Assembly: GCA_964036045.1 (NCBI GenBank)
Contig: OZ038378.1
Span: forward strand, 55,611,995-55,675,994
Direction: 5' to 3'
DNA from: Eutreptiella sp. 'Long Island Sound 2002'
Taxonomy: Eukaryota; Euglenozoa; Euglenophyceae; Eutreptiales; Eutreptiaceae
Length of the DNA stretch: 64,000 bases
Program-made: the position numbers and the translations under genes
Shown: one piece after another, positions 35,123 through 45,902 of the stretch
Layout: every line of letters begins with the position of its first letter
Numbering within the stretch: position 1 is the stretch's first letter
The notes under the pieces: model-generated
What the model was told of the DNA's origin: nothing
Seen by the model: the letters and a program-made list of their open reading frames with translations, nothing else
Databases searched by the model: none

Positions 35123-36212
35123 TGGGCACGAGTAGACGGCCGGCCTCAAAGATCTTGTACCGATGTACAGTCACATCCTTGGGTCACCGGTCGTCGTCTC
35201 CCTCCCCCCCATCAGGAGCGCTGGTGATCACACCTAACAGACCACCAAAGTCAGGGCATTTGGCATAGGTCAGCCCCAAATCCTGCGTCAGGACATCATT
35301 GTCGGCTGTGAAGACAGGAGGGATGGGCGGTGCCGATGGTCGAGCAATGGGGGAGACAGAGGCAGCCACAGAGCGAATCATGTGTGCTGTGGGAGCTCGC
35401 TTGCTCTGAACCACGAAGCACGTGACCTCGGGGTCGACCATCCCCTCTTCCCACTCCCTTTCGAAGGCAATTACTCATGTAGCCCGGTGCGTTACCTTTG
35501 CATCCCCGTGCACCGGGACATCCTGGAAGGCGCCTCCAGCGGGGTACACCCAGCGACTCAGCACATCAACAATGGTGTTGTCCCTCCCAGGGACATACAC
35601 GACACTGAGATCGAACTTGCTGAAGGTCTGGTGCCAACGCGCAACACGGGCGGCTGGTCCAGAGGGGGTGTCGACACACTCTGTGTGCCAATTCGTCAAG
35701 GATTGATGGTCCGTGCAGACGCAGACAGGCTGCTACCCAATGTGGGCAGCCCACTTGCGCAGGACACTCACGATTGCGTAGGCCTCTTTGGTCCGAGGGG
35801 TCCATGACTTCCTTTGGTAGGGGGTAAGGACACGGAACCAAAATGCGACTGGGTAATGTTTCCCCTTTTCGTCACTTTGTTCCAAAACAGCACCCATGGC
35901 GTAGTCGCTGGCGTCCGTCCGGATGACGAAGCGCTTGTCCGGGTTCATGGGGAAGAGGGCAAGGGGCTTGAGCAGCTCTCGCTTGAGATCTTTGAAGGCC
36001 GCGTCCGGCTCCGGAGTCCAATGCAGGGGGTGATTAGAGCCTTTGCTCGCTTCTGACTTTGAGAGCTGAAGCATGGAGTAAAGGGGGGCGGCATGGTGGG
36101 CGTAGAGACGAACGAATTCCTGGTAGTAATTGGCAAATCGGAGGAACGCCCTGAGTTCCGAGACTGTGCGGGGCTTGTCCCACTTCTCTAGGCCCGCGAT
36201 CTTCCAAGGGAT
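35123..36212 (-). repeat. 1,090-bp direct repeat X1, right copy (G1 RNase H region)
   Basis: Right partner of 28,813-29,902. It keeps SELRAFLRFANYYQEFVRLY, RTDASDYAMGAVLEQSDE and TDHQSL. Stops at 35,733 and 35,475 are identical in place to those of the left copy. It continues without a break into RT sequence at 36,213, as the left copy continues into integrase at 28,812. The two therefore bracket el1 as halves of one gene. Confidence 0.9.
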
Positions 36213-36384
36213 TCGTCGCTTGACTGCATAACCCACCTAATGGCCAGCAAACTCCACTTGCTCGACGAGCATGTTGGCCCTGTCGGCTGAGACGGCAAGC
36301 TTCTTCTCCCTGAGGCGCTGCAGTAAGAGCCGTAGGTGTTGGACGTGGTTCTGCACAGCCTCTTCGTAGTTGGCGCCACCGGAA
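36213..36384 (-). pseudogene. G1 reverse transcriptase, thumb-side segment
   Basis: Minus-strand reading gives NYEEAVQNHVQHLRLLLQRL, EQVEFAGH, a TAG at 36,237, then VGYAVKRRIPWK. This is the RT stretch after the catalytic YxDD motif. It is separated from the catalytic part (36,866-37,168) by the 187-bp repeat block. Confidence 0.75.
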
Positions 36385-36868
36385 CACATAGGATTTTATG
36401 ATGTCCAAAAATCCAAAAACCTGCAGCATGAAAAAATAAACACTTTTGAGTAGTTAGCATGCTATAAATTGTGTTTGGACCACCTGTGTGTTCATACAAC
36501 ATGATGTTTCGCATGCAGCACCATCAAAATTGGAGGGGGTCTTCAACTGCTTCTCACAGCCCAAAAAACCTCACTTTTGACCAAAAAAACGGCCATTTTG
36601 GGCCGTTTTGTCTTGAAAAATGGCACATTTTGGTGCATATGCATGCCGTAAATTGTGGTTTTCTGATCTCTGTGCCCCTACCACCTGCTTGTTTGCATCT
36701 ATCACTCACAAAATAGGGAGCGGTGGGGCTTCAACTGCTTGTCTGAAGCTTAAGAAAATCAATTTTTCAACAAAAAACGGCCATTTTTGGCAGATTTTTC
36801 ATGAGAAATGGCAAATGTTTGTACGTACAGATGCTGTAAATGGAGTTCTCTTGATCTGTGTGCCTCTA
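36385..36868. repeat. ~187-bp tandem repeat, about 2.5 copies, inside G1 RT
   Basis: GCTATAAATTGTG (36,459), GCCGTAAATTGTGG (36,647) and GCTGTAAATGGAG (36,832) mark units of about 187 bp. Each contains AAACGGCCATTTT and a ACCACCTG/CTACAACCT segment. The block separates the RT catalytic motif from the next RT segment, so it inserted into or expanded within pol. Confidence 0.75.
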
Positions 36869-37168
36869 CAACCTCACGATGATGTCCTCCATGAATGGCC
36901 TGGAGAAGTTGCGGTAATCCTTCAGGACGTCGTCGAGGAGGCGTTGAAAGGCGGCGTTGCCATTTTTCACCCCCATCGGCATCACGAGCCACTTGTAAGT
37001 GCCGAACGGTGTGGACATCGTCCTGCAGTCCTGCAACTGTTCCGCCAACTTCATTTGGTGGTAGTGATGCGTTCCGGTGGGGGAGCCTGGCCACGGGACG
37101 CTGCTGCGGACACTCCAGCAAGCAGGCAGGCAAAGCACTGCGCTCACAGGGGCATCCTCATAGAACAA
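36866..37168 (-). pseudogene. G1 reverse transcriptase, catalytic palm segment
   Basis: Reverse transcriptase copies element RNA into DNA. The minus strand reads HHYHQMKLAEQLQD, STPFGTYKWLVMPMGVKN, AAFQRLLDDVLKDY, then PFMEDIIV. These are RT blocks for template grip and catalysis. The last should be YxDD but reads FMED, so one catalytic aspartate is a glutamate. The frame breaks upstream near 37,090, and no earlier pol is visible beyond 37,168. Confidence 0.75.
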
Positions 37169-37353
37169 AGCGTTCTAGGATCCTTGCCACTCTGAAACGA
37201 AACTAAAGTATGTACAAAAAACACATCGGGGTATGTACACAAGGGGGTTAAGCCATGGACTGGCGTAAGGCTGCCTCACGGCAATAGACACTCAGTTCAC
37301 AACCATATCCAATCCCTAGGTTCCACCTCCTGAATGGCATGCTGGTACGGGGG

Positions 37354-38561
37354 TTCAAACACAACCCACGGACCTGCTCAAACTGGACCCTAGATCCCTG
37401 CCAAGGGAGAGGCCTCCCGGCCAGCCACGGGCGGGGTCCCGGGAACCAATACGCGCCAAGGTGAAACCACAATTGCTCCCCATGCTCCCCTAACAGCAGG
37501 TGCCAACTCCCATCTGAGCCGATGATATGGCCCCACCATTATCCCCTAGGAGTTGGGAGCTGAAAATGGGCCGTTTCAGCCCATCTGGACTTTAGCTCAA
37601 AAAAATTCAAAACTGACCCCTCAGCTGGGCCATACGAGGGCAGGCGCGCAGCACCCAACCCCAAACACTTCGAGTGGGAATCCCCTAGAGGCACTCTGCC
37701 ACTTGGTTCCCTCAGATTCCCAGGCATCTTGGCGCCACGGCGTCGCCACGTGGGGCAAGGATGCCCAAGTTGGCAAAATCAGCCATCTGGAGTTGCCGAC
37801 CCGGGTTGGCTTTCGTGGCGATCTCGTCAAGCCAAGCTTTGATTCACGGGCCTTGACATCCCCTTTGGTCCCGTGCATCGGGGTTAGGCTTGCTGTCACG
37901 CTTGCTGCCTGCTGTTCCCGGAGGGGATGGTCGAGTGTCGGGGCAGAAAACAGCAAGAAAGGCAAAATTTGGCAGCCTGGCACGCACCGTATGTTGCCTA
38001 ACTCCGGCTAGGCCGGAGGATCAAGTACAAATCCCTAGGGCAATTGACCCTTAATCATATGCTACAAGAATGGCCACTCCTTCCTGCCTACGTACCTTGC
38101 CCCATGGAGATATGGTATTCCCAACTTGGCCTAAAATGGCAAAAACAGCGAAAATTGGCCGAAACGGCCCAGACTCACGATCCCATATCTCCATGGTCAT
38201 GGCGAGCAATGATCTAACCAAAGTTGCTAGAGACACATGGGACTTAAGTCCCAATATATGCCCCATGTCAACCCTCGAGGTCGTCTCTAACATCTTTTCC
38301 CCTTAGCAAAAAAATGGTACATGAAAAATGGCAAGAGGCAGCATACCCCATATTTAGCCACCCATGGCTCTCCCATCCCAAGGAGAGGACACAAGCTTAT
38401 ACACCCTATTCGAGGCGGGTTTATGTCCCCCTTCCAAATCGCCCTTAACCTTGGACAACGGGTGCACACAACCCGGGGGCAAACATTAAGGGGGAGATGG
38501 GGTTCGGTGCCGACATTGCCAAAAAGAGGGTTACTGGTCCCAAAAGTCTTTACTCCAAAAA
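37354..38561. repeat. 1.2-kb direct repeat X2, left copy
   Basis: This 1,208-bp non-coding stretch (starting TTCAAACACAACCCACGG and ending TTTACTCCAAAAA) is repeated at 42,294-43,504 with about 97% identity and a net 3-bp length difference. It directly adjoins the 5' end of el2. No gene is evident; short open frames in it are not conserved in type. Confidence 0.95.
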
Positions 38562-38816
38562 ATTGACCCCGGGTTGGGGGAAGGCACCACGGCGTCGGGA
38601 AAGCCGACCGGAGCACCGAGAGGGACCGGACCGGACGAGGCGCGGCACACCAACGAGGGGGCATGAGGCACGCCAGAGAGGCAAGCCGCCGGCCACAACC
38701 AAGGCACACGGACAGGTGCCAAGCCACAACGGCCACCGGGTGCCGCAAACCCGGAGAGCGCGCACAACACGCAACGAATCACGGCACGAGGACAGGTGCC
38801 GAGCAACACCAGCCAT

Positions 38817-39050
38817 CGTCCGGATGGACGGGTGCGCCCCCGGCAGCGAACCCAGCCCCTGCCGGCTACGGAACAGCCGCCGTCCGGATGGACGCGTGTG
38901 CGCCCGGAGGGTACCCAGCCCCTGCCGGCTACGAACAGCCGCCGTCCAGACGGACGAGTGCGTACCCGGAGGGTACCCAGCCCCTGCCGGCTACGAATAG
39001 CCACCGTCCGGATGGACGAGTGAGGGCCCCGCAGCGACGGCCCGCACACG
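38817..39050. repeat. ~63-bp tandem repeat, four units
   Basis: CGTCCGGATGGAC or a close variant starts at 38,817, 38,881, 38,943 and 39,005. Each unit contains CCCAGCCCCTGCCGGCTACG. The sequence is unrelated by eye to the following array, but the period is the same. Confidence 0.9.
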
Positions 39051-39055
39051 CAACC

Positions 39056-41705
39056 CACAGCCCAACACACCGAGCGAGCACACCGGTGAACAGGAGCCAC
39101 GGGGCCCAGGACACCGCACAGCACAGCGAGCGAGCGCACTGGAGAACAAGAGCCAAGGCGGCCTGGACACCGCACACGCAACACAACACACCGAGTGGGC
39201 ACACCAGGGAACAGGAGCCGAGTGGCCCAGGACACGTCACAACCAAAACAACACACCGAGCGGGCACCCCGGTGAACAGGGGCCAAGTGGCCCACGACAA
39301 CGCACACACAACACAACACACCGAGGGGGCACACCCGTGAACAGGAGCCAAGTGGCCCACGACACCGCACAACCAAAACAACACATCGAGCGCGCACACC
39401 GCTGAACAGGACCCAAGTGGCCCAGGACAATGCACACACAGGCAACACACAAAGCGGGCACACCGGTGAACAGGAGCCAAGTGGCCCAGGACACCGCACA
39501 CGCAAAGCAACGGACCGCGCGGGCACACCGATGAACAGGAGCCAAGTTGCCGGGGACACCGCACAAGCAAAACAACACACCGCGCGGGCACCCCGCTGGA
39601 CAGGAGCCAAGTGGCCCAGGACACCGCACACGTAACACAACACACCGAGCGGGCACACCGGTGAACAGGAGCCAAGTGGCCCAGGACACCGCACAAGCAA
39701 AACAACACACCGAGCGGGCACACCGGTGAACAGGAGCCAAGTGGCACAGGACACCGCGCACACAGGCAACACACCAAGCGGGCACACCGGTGAACAGGAG
39801 CCAAGTGGCCCAGGACACCGCACACGCAAAGCAACGGACCACGCGGGCACACCGGTGAACAGGAGCCAAGTGGCCCAGGTTGTCGGACAAGCAAAACAAC
39901 ACACCGCGTGGGCACACCAGTGAACAGGAGCCAAGTGGCACATGACACCACACACACAAAGCAACGCGCCAGGCGGGCACACCGGTGAACAGGAGCCAAG
40001 TGGCCCAGGACACCGCACAAGCAAAACAACACACCGCGCGGGCACACCAGTGAACAGGAGCCAAGTGGCCCAGGACACCGCACACGTAACACAACACACC
40101 GAGCGGGCACACCGGTGAACAGGAGCCAAGTGGCCCAGGACACCGCAAAAGCAAAACAACACACCGAGCGGGCACACCGGTGAACAGGAGCCAAGTGGCC
40201 CAGGACACCGCGCACACAGGCAACACACCAAGCGGGCACACCGGTGAACAGGAGCCAAGTGGCCCATGACACCGCACACGCAAAGCAACGGACCGCGCGG
40301 GCACACCGGTGAACAGGAGCCAAGTGGCCCAGGACACCGGACAAGCAAAACAACATACCGCGTGGGCACACCGGTGAACAGGAGCCAAGTGGCCCATGAC
40401 ACTGCAAACGCGAAGCAGCGCACCGAGCAGTCACACCACTGAACAGGAGCCCAGTGGCCCAGGACACCGCACACGCAAAGCAACGCGCCGAGCGGGCACA
40501 CCGGTGAACAGGAGCCAAGTGGCCCAGGACACCGCACGCGCGAAGCAACGCACCGACCGGGCACACCGGTGAACAGGAGCCAAGTGACCCAGGACACCGC
40601 ACACGCAGGCAACACACCCAGCGGGCACACCGGTGAACAGGGGCCAAGTGGCCCAGGACACCGCACACGCAACACAACAGGCCGAGCGGGCACACTGGTG
40701 AACAGGATCCAAGTGGCCCAGGACACCGCACAAGCAAAACAACACAGCGAGCGGGCACACCGGTGAACAGGAGCCAAGTGGCCCAGGACACCGCACAAGC
40801 AAAACAACACAGCGAGCGGGCACACCGGTGAACAGGAGCCAAGTGGCTCAGGACACCGCACACGCAAAGCAACACACCGAGAGGGCGCACCGGTGAACAG
40901 GAGCCAAGTGGCCCAGGACACCGCACACCCTAAAAAACAAAGCGAGCGGGCACACCGGTGAACAGGAGCCAAATGGCCCAGGACACTGCACACGCAAAGC
41001 AACGCACCAAGCGGGCACACCGGGGAACAGGAACCAAGTGACCCAGGACACCGCACACGCAAAACAACACAGCGAGCGGGCACACCGGTGAACAGGAGCC
41101 AAGTGGCCGAGGACACTGGACACGCAAAGCAACACAGCTAGCGGGCACACCGGTGAACAGGAGCCAAGTGGCCCAGGACACCGCACACACAGGCAACACA
41201 CCGAGGGGGAACACCGGTGAACAGGAGCCAAGTGGCCCAGGACACCGCACACGCAACACAACAGGCCGAGCGGGCACACCGGTGAAGAGGAGCCAAGTGG
41301 CCCTGGACAACGCACAAGCAAAACAACACACCGAGCGGGCACACCGGTGAACAGGAGCCAAGTGGCCCAGGACTCCGCACACACAGGCAACGCACCGAGC
41401 GGGCACACCGGTGAACAGGAGCTAAGTGGCCCAGGACACCGCACACGCAAAGCAACACACTGAGCGGGCGCACCGGTAAACAGGAGCCAAGTGGCCTAGG
41501 ACACCGCACACGCAAAACAACACAGCGAGTGGGCGCACCGGTGAACAGGAGCCAAGGGGCCCAGGACACTGCACACGCAAAGCAACGCACCGAGCGGGCA
41601 CACCGGTGAACAGGAGCCAAGTGGCCCAGGACACCGCACAAGCAAAGCAACGCACCAAGGGGGCACACCGGTGTACAGGAGCCAAGTGGCCCAGGACACC
41701 GCACA
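39056..41705. repeat. 64-bp minisatellite of el2, about 41 units
   Basis: GGGCACACCGGTGAACAGGA followed by GCCAAGTGGCCCAGGACACC recurs every 63-65 bp. The end of each unit varies among CACACGCAAAACAACAC, CACAAGCAAAACAACAC and CACACAGGCAAC types, hinting at higher-order order. Long minus-strand open frames rich in Cys, Val and Leu arise from the repeat and are not genes. Confidence 0.97.
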
Positions 41706-42293
41706 CACGTGCACACGTAGGGCGGCCGAGGGGCAGGAAAGAACCAGCACCCCATGGGTCGGGCGCACTGGGGCGACCCAGCTGACCCACCGGGCTAGCA
41801 GCAGGGGCGGTACCCCAAGGCCGCTGGTCCGAGCCCGGCCAGGCTGCATCGGTGACCATGGCAAACGTCACCCGGAGCCATGGCAGCAACCGTTGACAGG
41901 TGAGCCGGTACACAGTCCAGGACGGGGTCGCCTGCCAAGCAGACAGGCCCCGCAACTGGAGCCACAAGGGTGAGGCGGTTGTACCGTAGACTAGCGGGAG
42001 CAATACCCAATGTGGTGAGAGATACTCCACACGGCTGGGCAGCCTTCAGAGCTGCCGCCCAAAGGAGGGGGCATGAGGCCCTACCCATGGACACATGTGG
42101 GGACATCCTCCCGCCTGGGACACCTGGACCGGATGGCCGCGACACTGCCTTCCCAAGCACCTGCGGGAGCGGCTTAAGAGGCACCTGACCTAGGGCAGTG
42201 GGAGGGACAGGACGTCCCCTTGGTAAGACCTTTTTCCTGCATTGTCAAAGGAGGCATCCCGAGCTCCTAAAGATACCTACCTACCTACCTACC
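41706..42293 (+). repeat. el2 3' unique region and CCTA tail
   Basis: About 590 bp that matches 50,904-51,484 in inverted orientation at roughly 93% identity, including GGGAGCAATACCC and CCCTACCCATGGACACATGT. It ends in CCTACCTACCTACCTACC. The conserved 3' end with a short-repeat tail is what target-primed elements use for priming. Confidence 0.8.
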
Positions 42294-43504
42294 TTCAAAC
42301 ACAACCCACGGACCTGCTCAAACTGGACCCTAGATCCCTGCCAAGGGAGAGGCCTCCCGGCCAGCCACGGGCGGGTTCCCGGGAACCAGTACGCGCCAAG
42401 GTGAAACCACAATTGCTCCCCATGCTCCCATAACAGCAAGTGCCACCTCCCATCTGAGCCGATGATATGGCCCCACTATTATCTCCTAGGAGTTTGGGGG
42501 CTGAAAATGGGCTGTTTCAGCCCATCTGGACTTTAGCTCAAAAAAATTCAAAACTGACCCCTGAGCCGGGCCATACGAGGGCAGGCGCGCAGCACCCAAC
42601 CCCAAACACTTCGAGTAGGAATCCCCTAGAGGCACTCTGCTACTTGGTTCCCTCAGATTCCCAGGCATCTTGGCGCCACGGCGTCGCCACGTGGGGCCAG
42701 GATGCCCAAGTTGGCAAAATCAGCCATCTGGAGTTGCCGACCCGGGTTGGCTTTCGTGGCGATCTCGTCAAGCCAAGCTTTGATTCACGGGCCTTGACAT
42801 CCCCTTTGGTCCCGTGCATCGGGGTTTGGCTTGCTGTCACGCTTGCTGCCTGCTGTTCCCGGAGGGGAGGGTCGAGTGTCGGGGCAGAAAACAGCAAGAA
42901 AGGCAAAATTGGGCAGCCTGGCACGCACCGTATGTTGCCTAACTCCGGCTAGGCCGGAGGGTCAAGTACAAAACCCTAGGGCAATTGACCCTTAATCATA
43001 TGCTACAAGAATGGCCACTCTTTTTCTTGCCTACGTACCTTGCCCCATGGAGATATGGTATTCCCAACTTGGCCTAAAATGGCAAAAACAGCGAAAATTG
43101 GCCGAAACGGCCCAGACTCACGATCCCATATCTCCATGGTCATGGCGAGCAATGATCTAATCAAAGTTGCTAGAGACACATGGGACTTAGGTCCCAATAT
43201 ATGCCCCATGTCAACCCTCGAGGTCGTCTCTAACATCTTTTCCCCTTAGCGGAAAAATGGTACATGAAAAATGGCAAGAGGCAGCATACCCGATATTGAG
43301 CCACCCATGGCTCTCCCATCCCAAGGAGAGGACACAAGCTTATACACCCTATTCGAGGCGGGTTTATGTCCCACTTCCAAATCGCCCTTAACCTTGGACA
43401 ACGGGTGCACACAACCCGGGGGCGAACATTAAGGGGGAGATGGGGTTCGGTGCCGACATTGCCAAAAAGAGGGTTACTGGTCCCAAACGTGTTTACTCCA
43501 AAAA
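42294..43504. repeat. 1.2-kb direct repeat X2, right copy
   Basis: Partner of 37,354-38,561. It starts immediately after the CCTA tail of el2 and ends at CCAAAAA before unrelated sequence (GGTTTATCTCCGG). Confidence 0.95.
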
Positions 43505-44235
43505 GGTTTATCTCCGGTTCCCAAGGGAGATGGACTTTGGGCTTTTGCATGGAAGCAATCAAGAGCCTTAAGTCCCTTTATCAACATTGGTTTGGGTCCG
43601 AAGCACAAGAAAACCATTTTTGACACTTTGGCCCTTGGAGCACACGAAAAGTAGGAAATATGGCCAAAATGCCAATATTGCGACATATATACCCATGGGA
43701 CACCACGGCCCATATAATATGGCATATACCCAAACTGAAGGACCCATAGAAAGTGTTTACAACCATGGTTACTTTGGGTCAAGTCTTCCCTTTGATCCCA
43801 AGTCAATTCTGCATGCATTTGGGCACGTGTGCAAAAGGCAGGTTCGGCGCGTGTACCCACAAGGCAATATTATATAAAATAGTAGATAGGCTTGGAAAAA
43901 TCAAGCAAGCCATACACAATGTTCTTTGTGCTCTTTGCGTTCAATATTACCTTGGTTCAAGGCCCATATATTCCTTGGCTTTGAGAACCAGCCTTGCGGC
44001 CACGGCAATTTTGACCAAAATTTTAGAGGAAAAGTCGTCTTTTCCAAAAGCCATGTTTGGCTACCCATTGAAATGCGTGGAGCCATCGTTGAGTTGGCTC
44101 CAATATCGAAAATGACCTAGGGCTATTGGTCTTGTGAGCATTTTTTTAAGTTATTTACGTTCATGCTCACAAGTACACAAAGGTAGCGTTCGCGTACTCT
44201 TTTGAAGTGGGTTTTTTGCACCCATGTGTGAGGCG
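43505..44235. other. No gene recognised
   Basis: Short open frames only, and no repeat partner in the window. It continues the sequence interrupted by el2. Confidence 0.45.
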
Positions 44236-44395
44236 TTTTCGTGGACCTCTTGCAAAGCACCGCAATTTCTGCAAGAATCGAACATTTCGTGAGTCGGTTT
44301 AAGTTGCTTAAACTGTTCTAAGGCGTTAGCCACAGGCCTTTCAAAGCTACATAGATGCCTGTGAAAACACGGAAAAACAGTGAAATCTCGCGAAT
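44236..44395. repeat. 160-bp direct repeat X3, left copy
   Basis: TTTTCGTGGACC to CTCGCGAAT is repeated at 47,124-47,283 with three visible mismatches and no indel (offset 2,888). It brackets the block 44,396-47,123. Confidence 0.93.
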
Positions 44396-44546
44396 AATTA
44401 CAAAATGGGGTACAACAGCGGAAATTTAGTATAAAAAACTGCTATTTTAATATAAAAAACGGCAATTCTCGCTGTTGTTATATAGCCTTCGTAATCCCAT
44501 TTTACGTCATAAATTGCGCTATTCAGTGCGCGTGCGAGCCACAGCG

Positions 44547-44575
44547 GGTAGCGGTAGGGAGACCCTGCCGCTACC
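44547..44575. repeat. Hairpin, 13-bp stem
   Basis: GGTAGCGGTAGGG (44,547-44,559) pairs with 44,563-44,575 with one wobble and a 3-nt loop. Confidence 0.75.
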
Positions 44576-44595
44576 GCTTCACCCCCCTACTTAAA

Positions 44596-44628
44596 GGTTT
44601 GTTTATCCCCAAAGGGGAAAAACAAACC
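44596..44628. repeat. Hairpin, 15-bp stem
   Basis: GGTTTGTTTATCCCC (44,596-44,610) pairs with 44,614-44,628 with one mismatch around a 3-nt AAA loop. Together with the previous hairpin it forms a structured 80-nt stretch downstream of the minus-strand ORF. Confidence 0.8.
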
Positions 44629-45077
44629 CCGGAGGTAGCCTCTTCCTAGGTGTCCGGTGGGGAGCACCAATACTACCCTGAGGCAAAAACCTGCTTTGCC
44701 ACACTAGGAAAAGATTAAGAAAAAGGCTCTGGGTGGCCTGCCCCGTTTGTTTTTGAAAACCTGGCAAAAGTTTTCAGTTTTCCGAAAGCCTCCATGCTTT
44801 CAAAAATCAAGCAACAGGACAGGCATGCACACAGCACTGCAACTCAGCATCAAATCCATGTTGCTGTGTCAGTTCGTGCCTTACCCAGGCACCGTGCACT
44901 GTACTGTACAAGTGCGGGTGCGTGTGCCAGGGGCTGACCTGCCCCATATATACATGGGTTTTAAAACCCACATATATACCCGGTTGGTGGAGCCTGACAA
45001 GACTGGGCTCTCACCACGGCAAGTCTGACAAGACCGGACTTGCCCACAGGAATTCCAACAAACGGAATTTTAAATTG

Positions 45078-45902
45078 TCACCGTCTCCAACGACGGCTGC
45101 CACTGCCAGGCGACTGCGTCCCACTGTCTTGGTTGGTCGCTCCGCTGGTTGTGGCGGTCTTTTTCGGCGTCTGGAAGTCCTCCACGACTTCCACCCTTTT
45201 CTTCGCTTCGCCCGTAGCGGACTTCGTCTTGGACGTCTTCTCCAGGCGGCGGACTCGCTCTTGCAGACTCCCCTGCTCCAACTTCAGGGTCCGGATCTCC
45301 GCTGCTGCATTCCTCGCCGACGCTGCCATCTCTGTGGCCCAGGCCTTCAACTCCACCGTCTCGGTTGGTAGGATGGCGATCTCCGAGCTTAACCGACTGG
45401 GACTGGGGTTCCGTGGATTTCCGGCGAACTCTCCTCCACGTTGGGGTACTGGTCGGTACTCCGGCGCTTTCTGGGGCGCAGGTTGGCGCTCCCTCGACGC
45501 TTGACCACGGTCTGCGTGACCACGGCTTGGACCTTGTCTTCGGTGGGGCGCTGATTGGCGCTCCGGCGTTCTTCAGGATGCTGGTTGGCGCTCCCACGCT
45601 GCTTGACGATGGTCCGGCTTGCGGAAGAGCTCTCGTTTGACGGCTGGGTGGCCGTCACGGTAATCCGGATTGCGGGTGGTACTGCCGCTCTTGGGACGGC
45701 CGGTGCTGCCGCCGTACTGGTTCCAACGGGCATAGGGTTGACGGCTGGAAGGGCCATACCTCTGTTGCTCGAACGCGGGACTGCGGCTGGAACTTGGCCT
45801 TGGAATGGGACTCCAGTCTGACGCGTCGCTCATGCTGTCCAGGTTGTAGCCGCCATTTTGCGGTCCCCACGTCCTGACGCCGCTGCTGTCGCTGCTGCTC
45901 AT
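45078..45902 (-). pseudogene. Gag/ORF1-like protein with C-terminal coiled coil
   Basis: From ATG at 45,902 the frame encodes a Ser/Pro/Arg/Gln-rich, probably disordered N-terminus (MSSSDSSGVRTWGPQNGGYN) with RQPA/ERQ-type repeats. A helical region follows: VELKAWATEMAASARNAAAE, then LKLEQGSLQERVRRLEK, heptad-like and likely a coiled coil. The tail is basic and ends at a TGA at 45,078. A single in-frame TGA at 45,573 (about residue 110) interrupts 275 codons; CGA-to-TGA would explain it. A disordered basic part plus a coiled coil is the layout of LINE ORF1 and some gag proteins, which package element RNA. The surrounding 160-bp repeats support a mobile origin. No RT is nearby. Opposite-strand open frames are shadows. 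Confidence 0.5.

Larger units (their letters stand above)
27473..37168 (-). mobile_element. Ty3/gypsy chromovirus G1, dead, split by el1
   Basis: Minus-strand pol runs from the reverse transcriptase (37,168) through RNase H, integrase zinc finger and core, to a chromodomain ending at 27,473. It is interrupted by el1 (29,903-35,122) and by a 187-bp repeat block (36,385-36,868). If el1 and one of the two flanking 1,090-bp copies are disregarded, a single collinear pol remains. Gag, protease and LTRs are missing. It has many in-frame stops. The integrase resembles that of element H at 48,648. Confidence 0.8.
38562..42293 (+). mobile_element. el2: minisatellite-bearing element with CCTA tail
   Basis: This 3,732-bp insertion lies between the X2 copies. 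It begins within the leader shared with el1, so it lacks el1's first ~2 kb, which looks like 5' truncation. It then has a short array of 62-64-bp units (38,817-39,050), the main 64-bp array (39,056-41,705), a 570-bp unique region and a CCTACCTACCTACC tail (42,276-42,293). It has no coding capacity. An inverted relative, el3, is at 50,899-52,318. Confidence 0.7.

Noticed and set aside
28813-36212. Two independent gypsy insertions on either side of el1
   Set aside because: The flanking pol halves are complementary, overlap by exactly 1,090 bp without indels and share old stops, so one split copy is simpler.
32110-41705. CRISPR-like arrays
   Set aside because: Repeats are contiguous minisatellite monomers with no unique spacers, no cas genes, and a eukaryotic setting.
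38531-41755. Cys/Val/Leu-rich minus-strand frame of 861 codons and relatives at 51,015-52,381
   Set aside because: They are translations of the 64-bp el2/el3 arrays and show no domain.
35099-42293. CCTA repeats as telomere sequence
   Set aside because: Tracts are under 25 bp and occur only as the 3' tail of el elements.
45040-45504. Plus-strand open frame opposite the coiled-coil ORF
   Set aside because: It is a GC-rich shadow. The minus-strand frame has the heptad pattern, a real ATG and consistent low-complexity domains.
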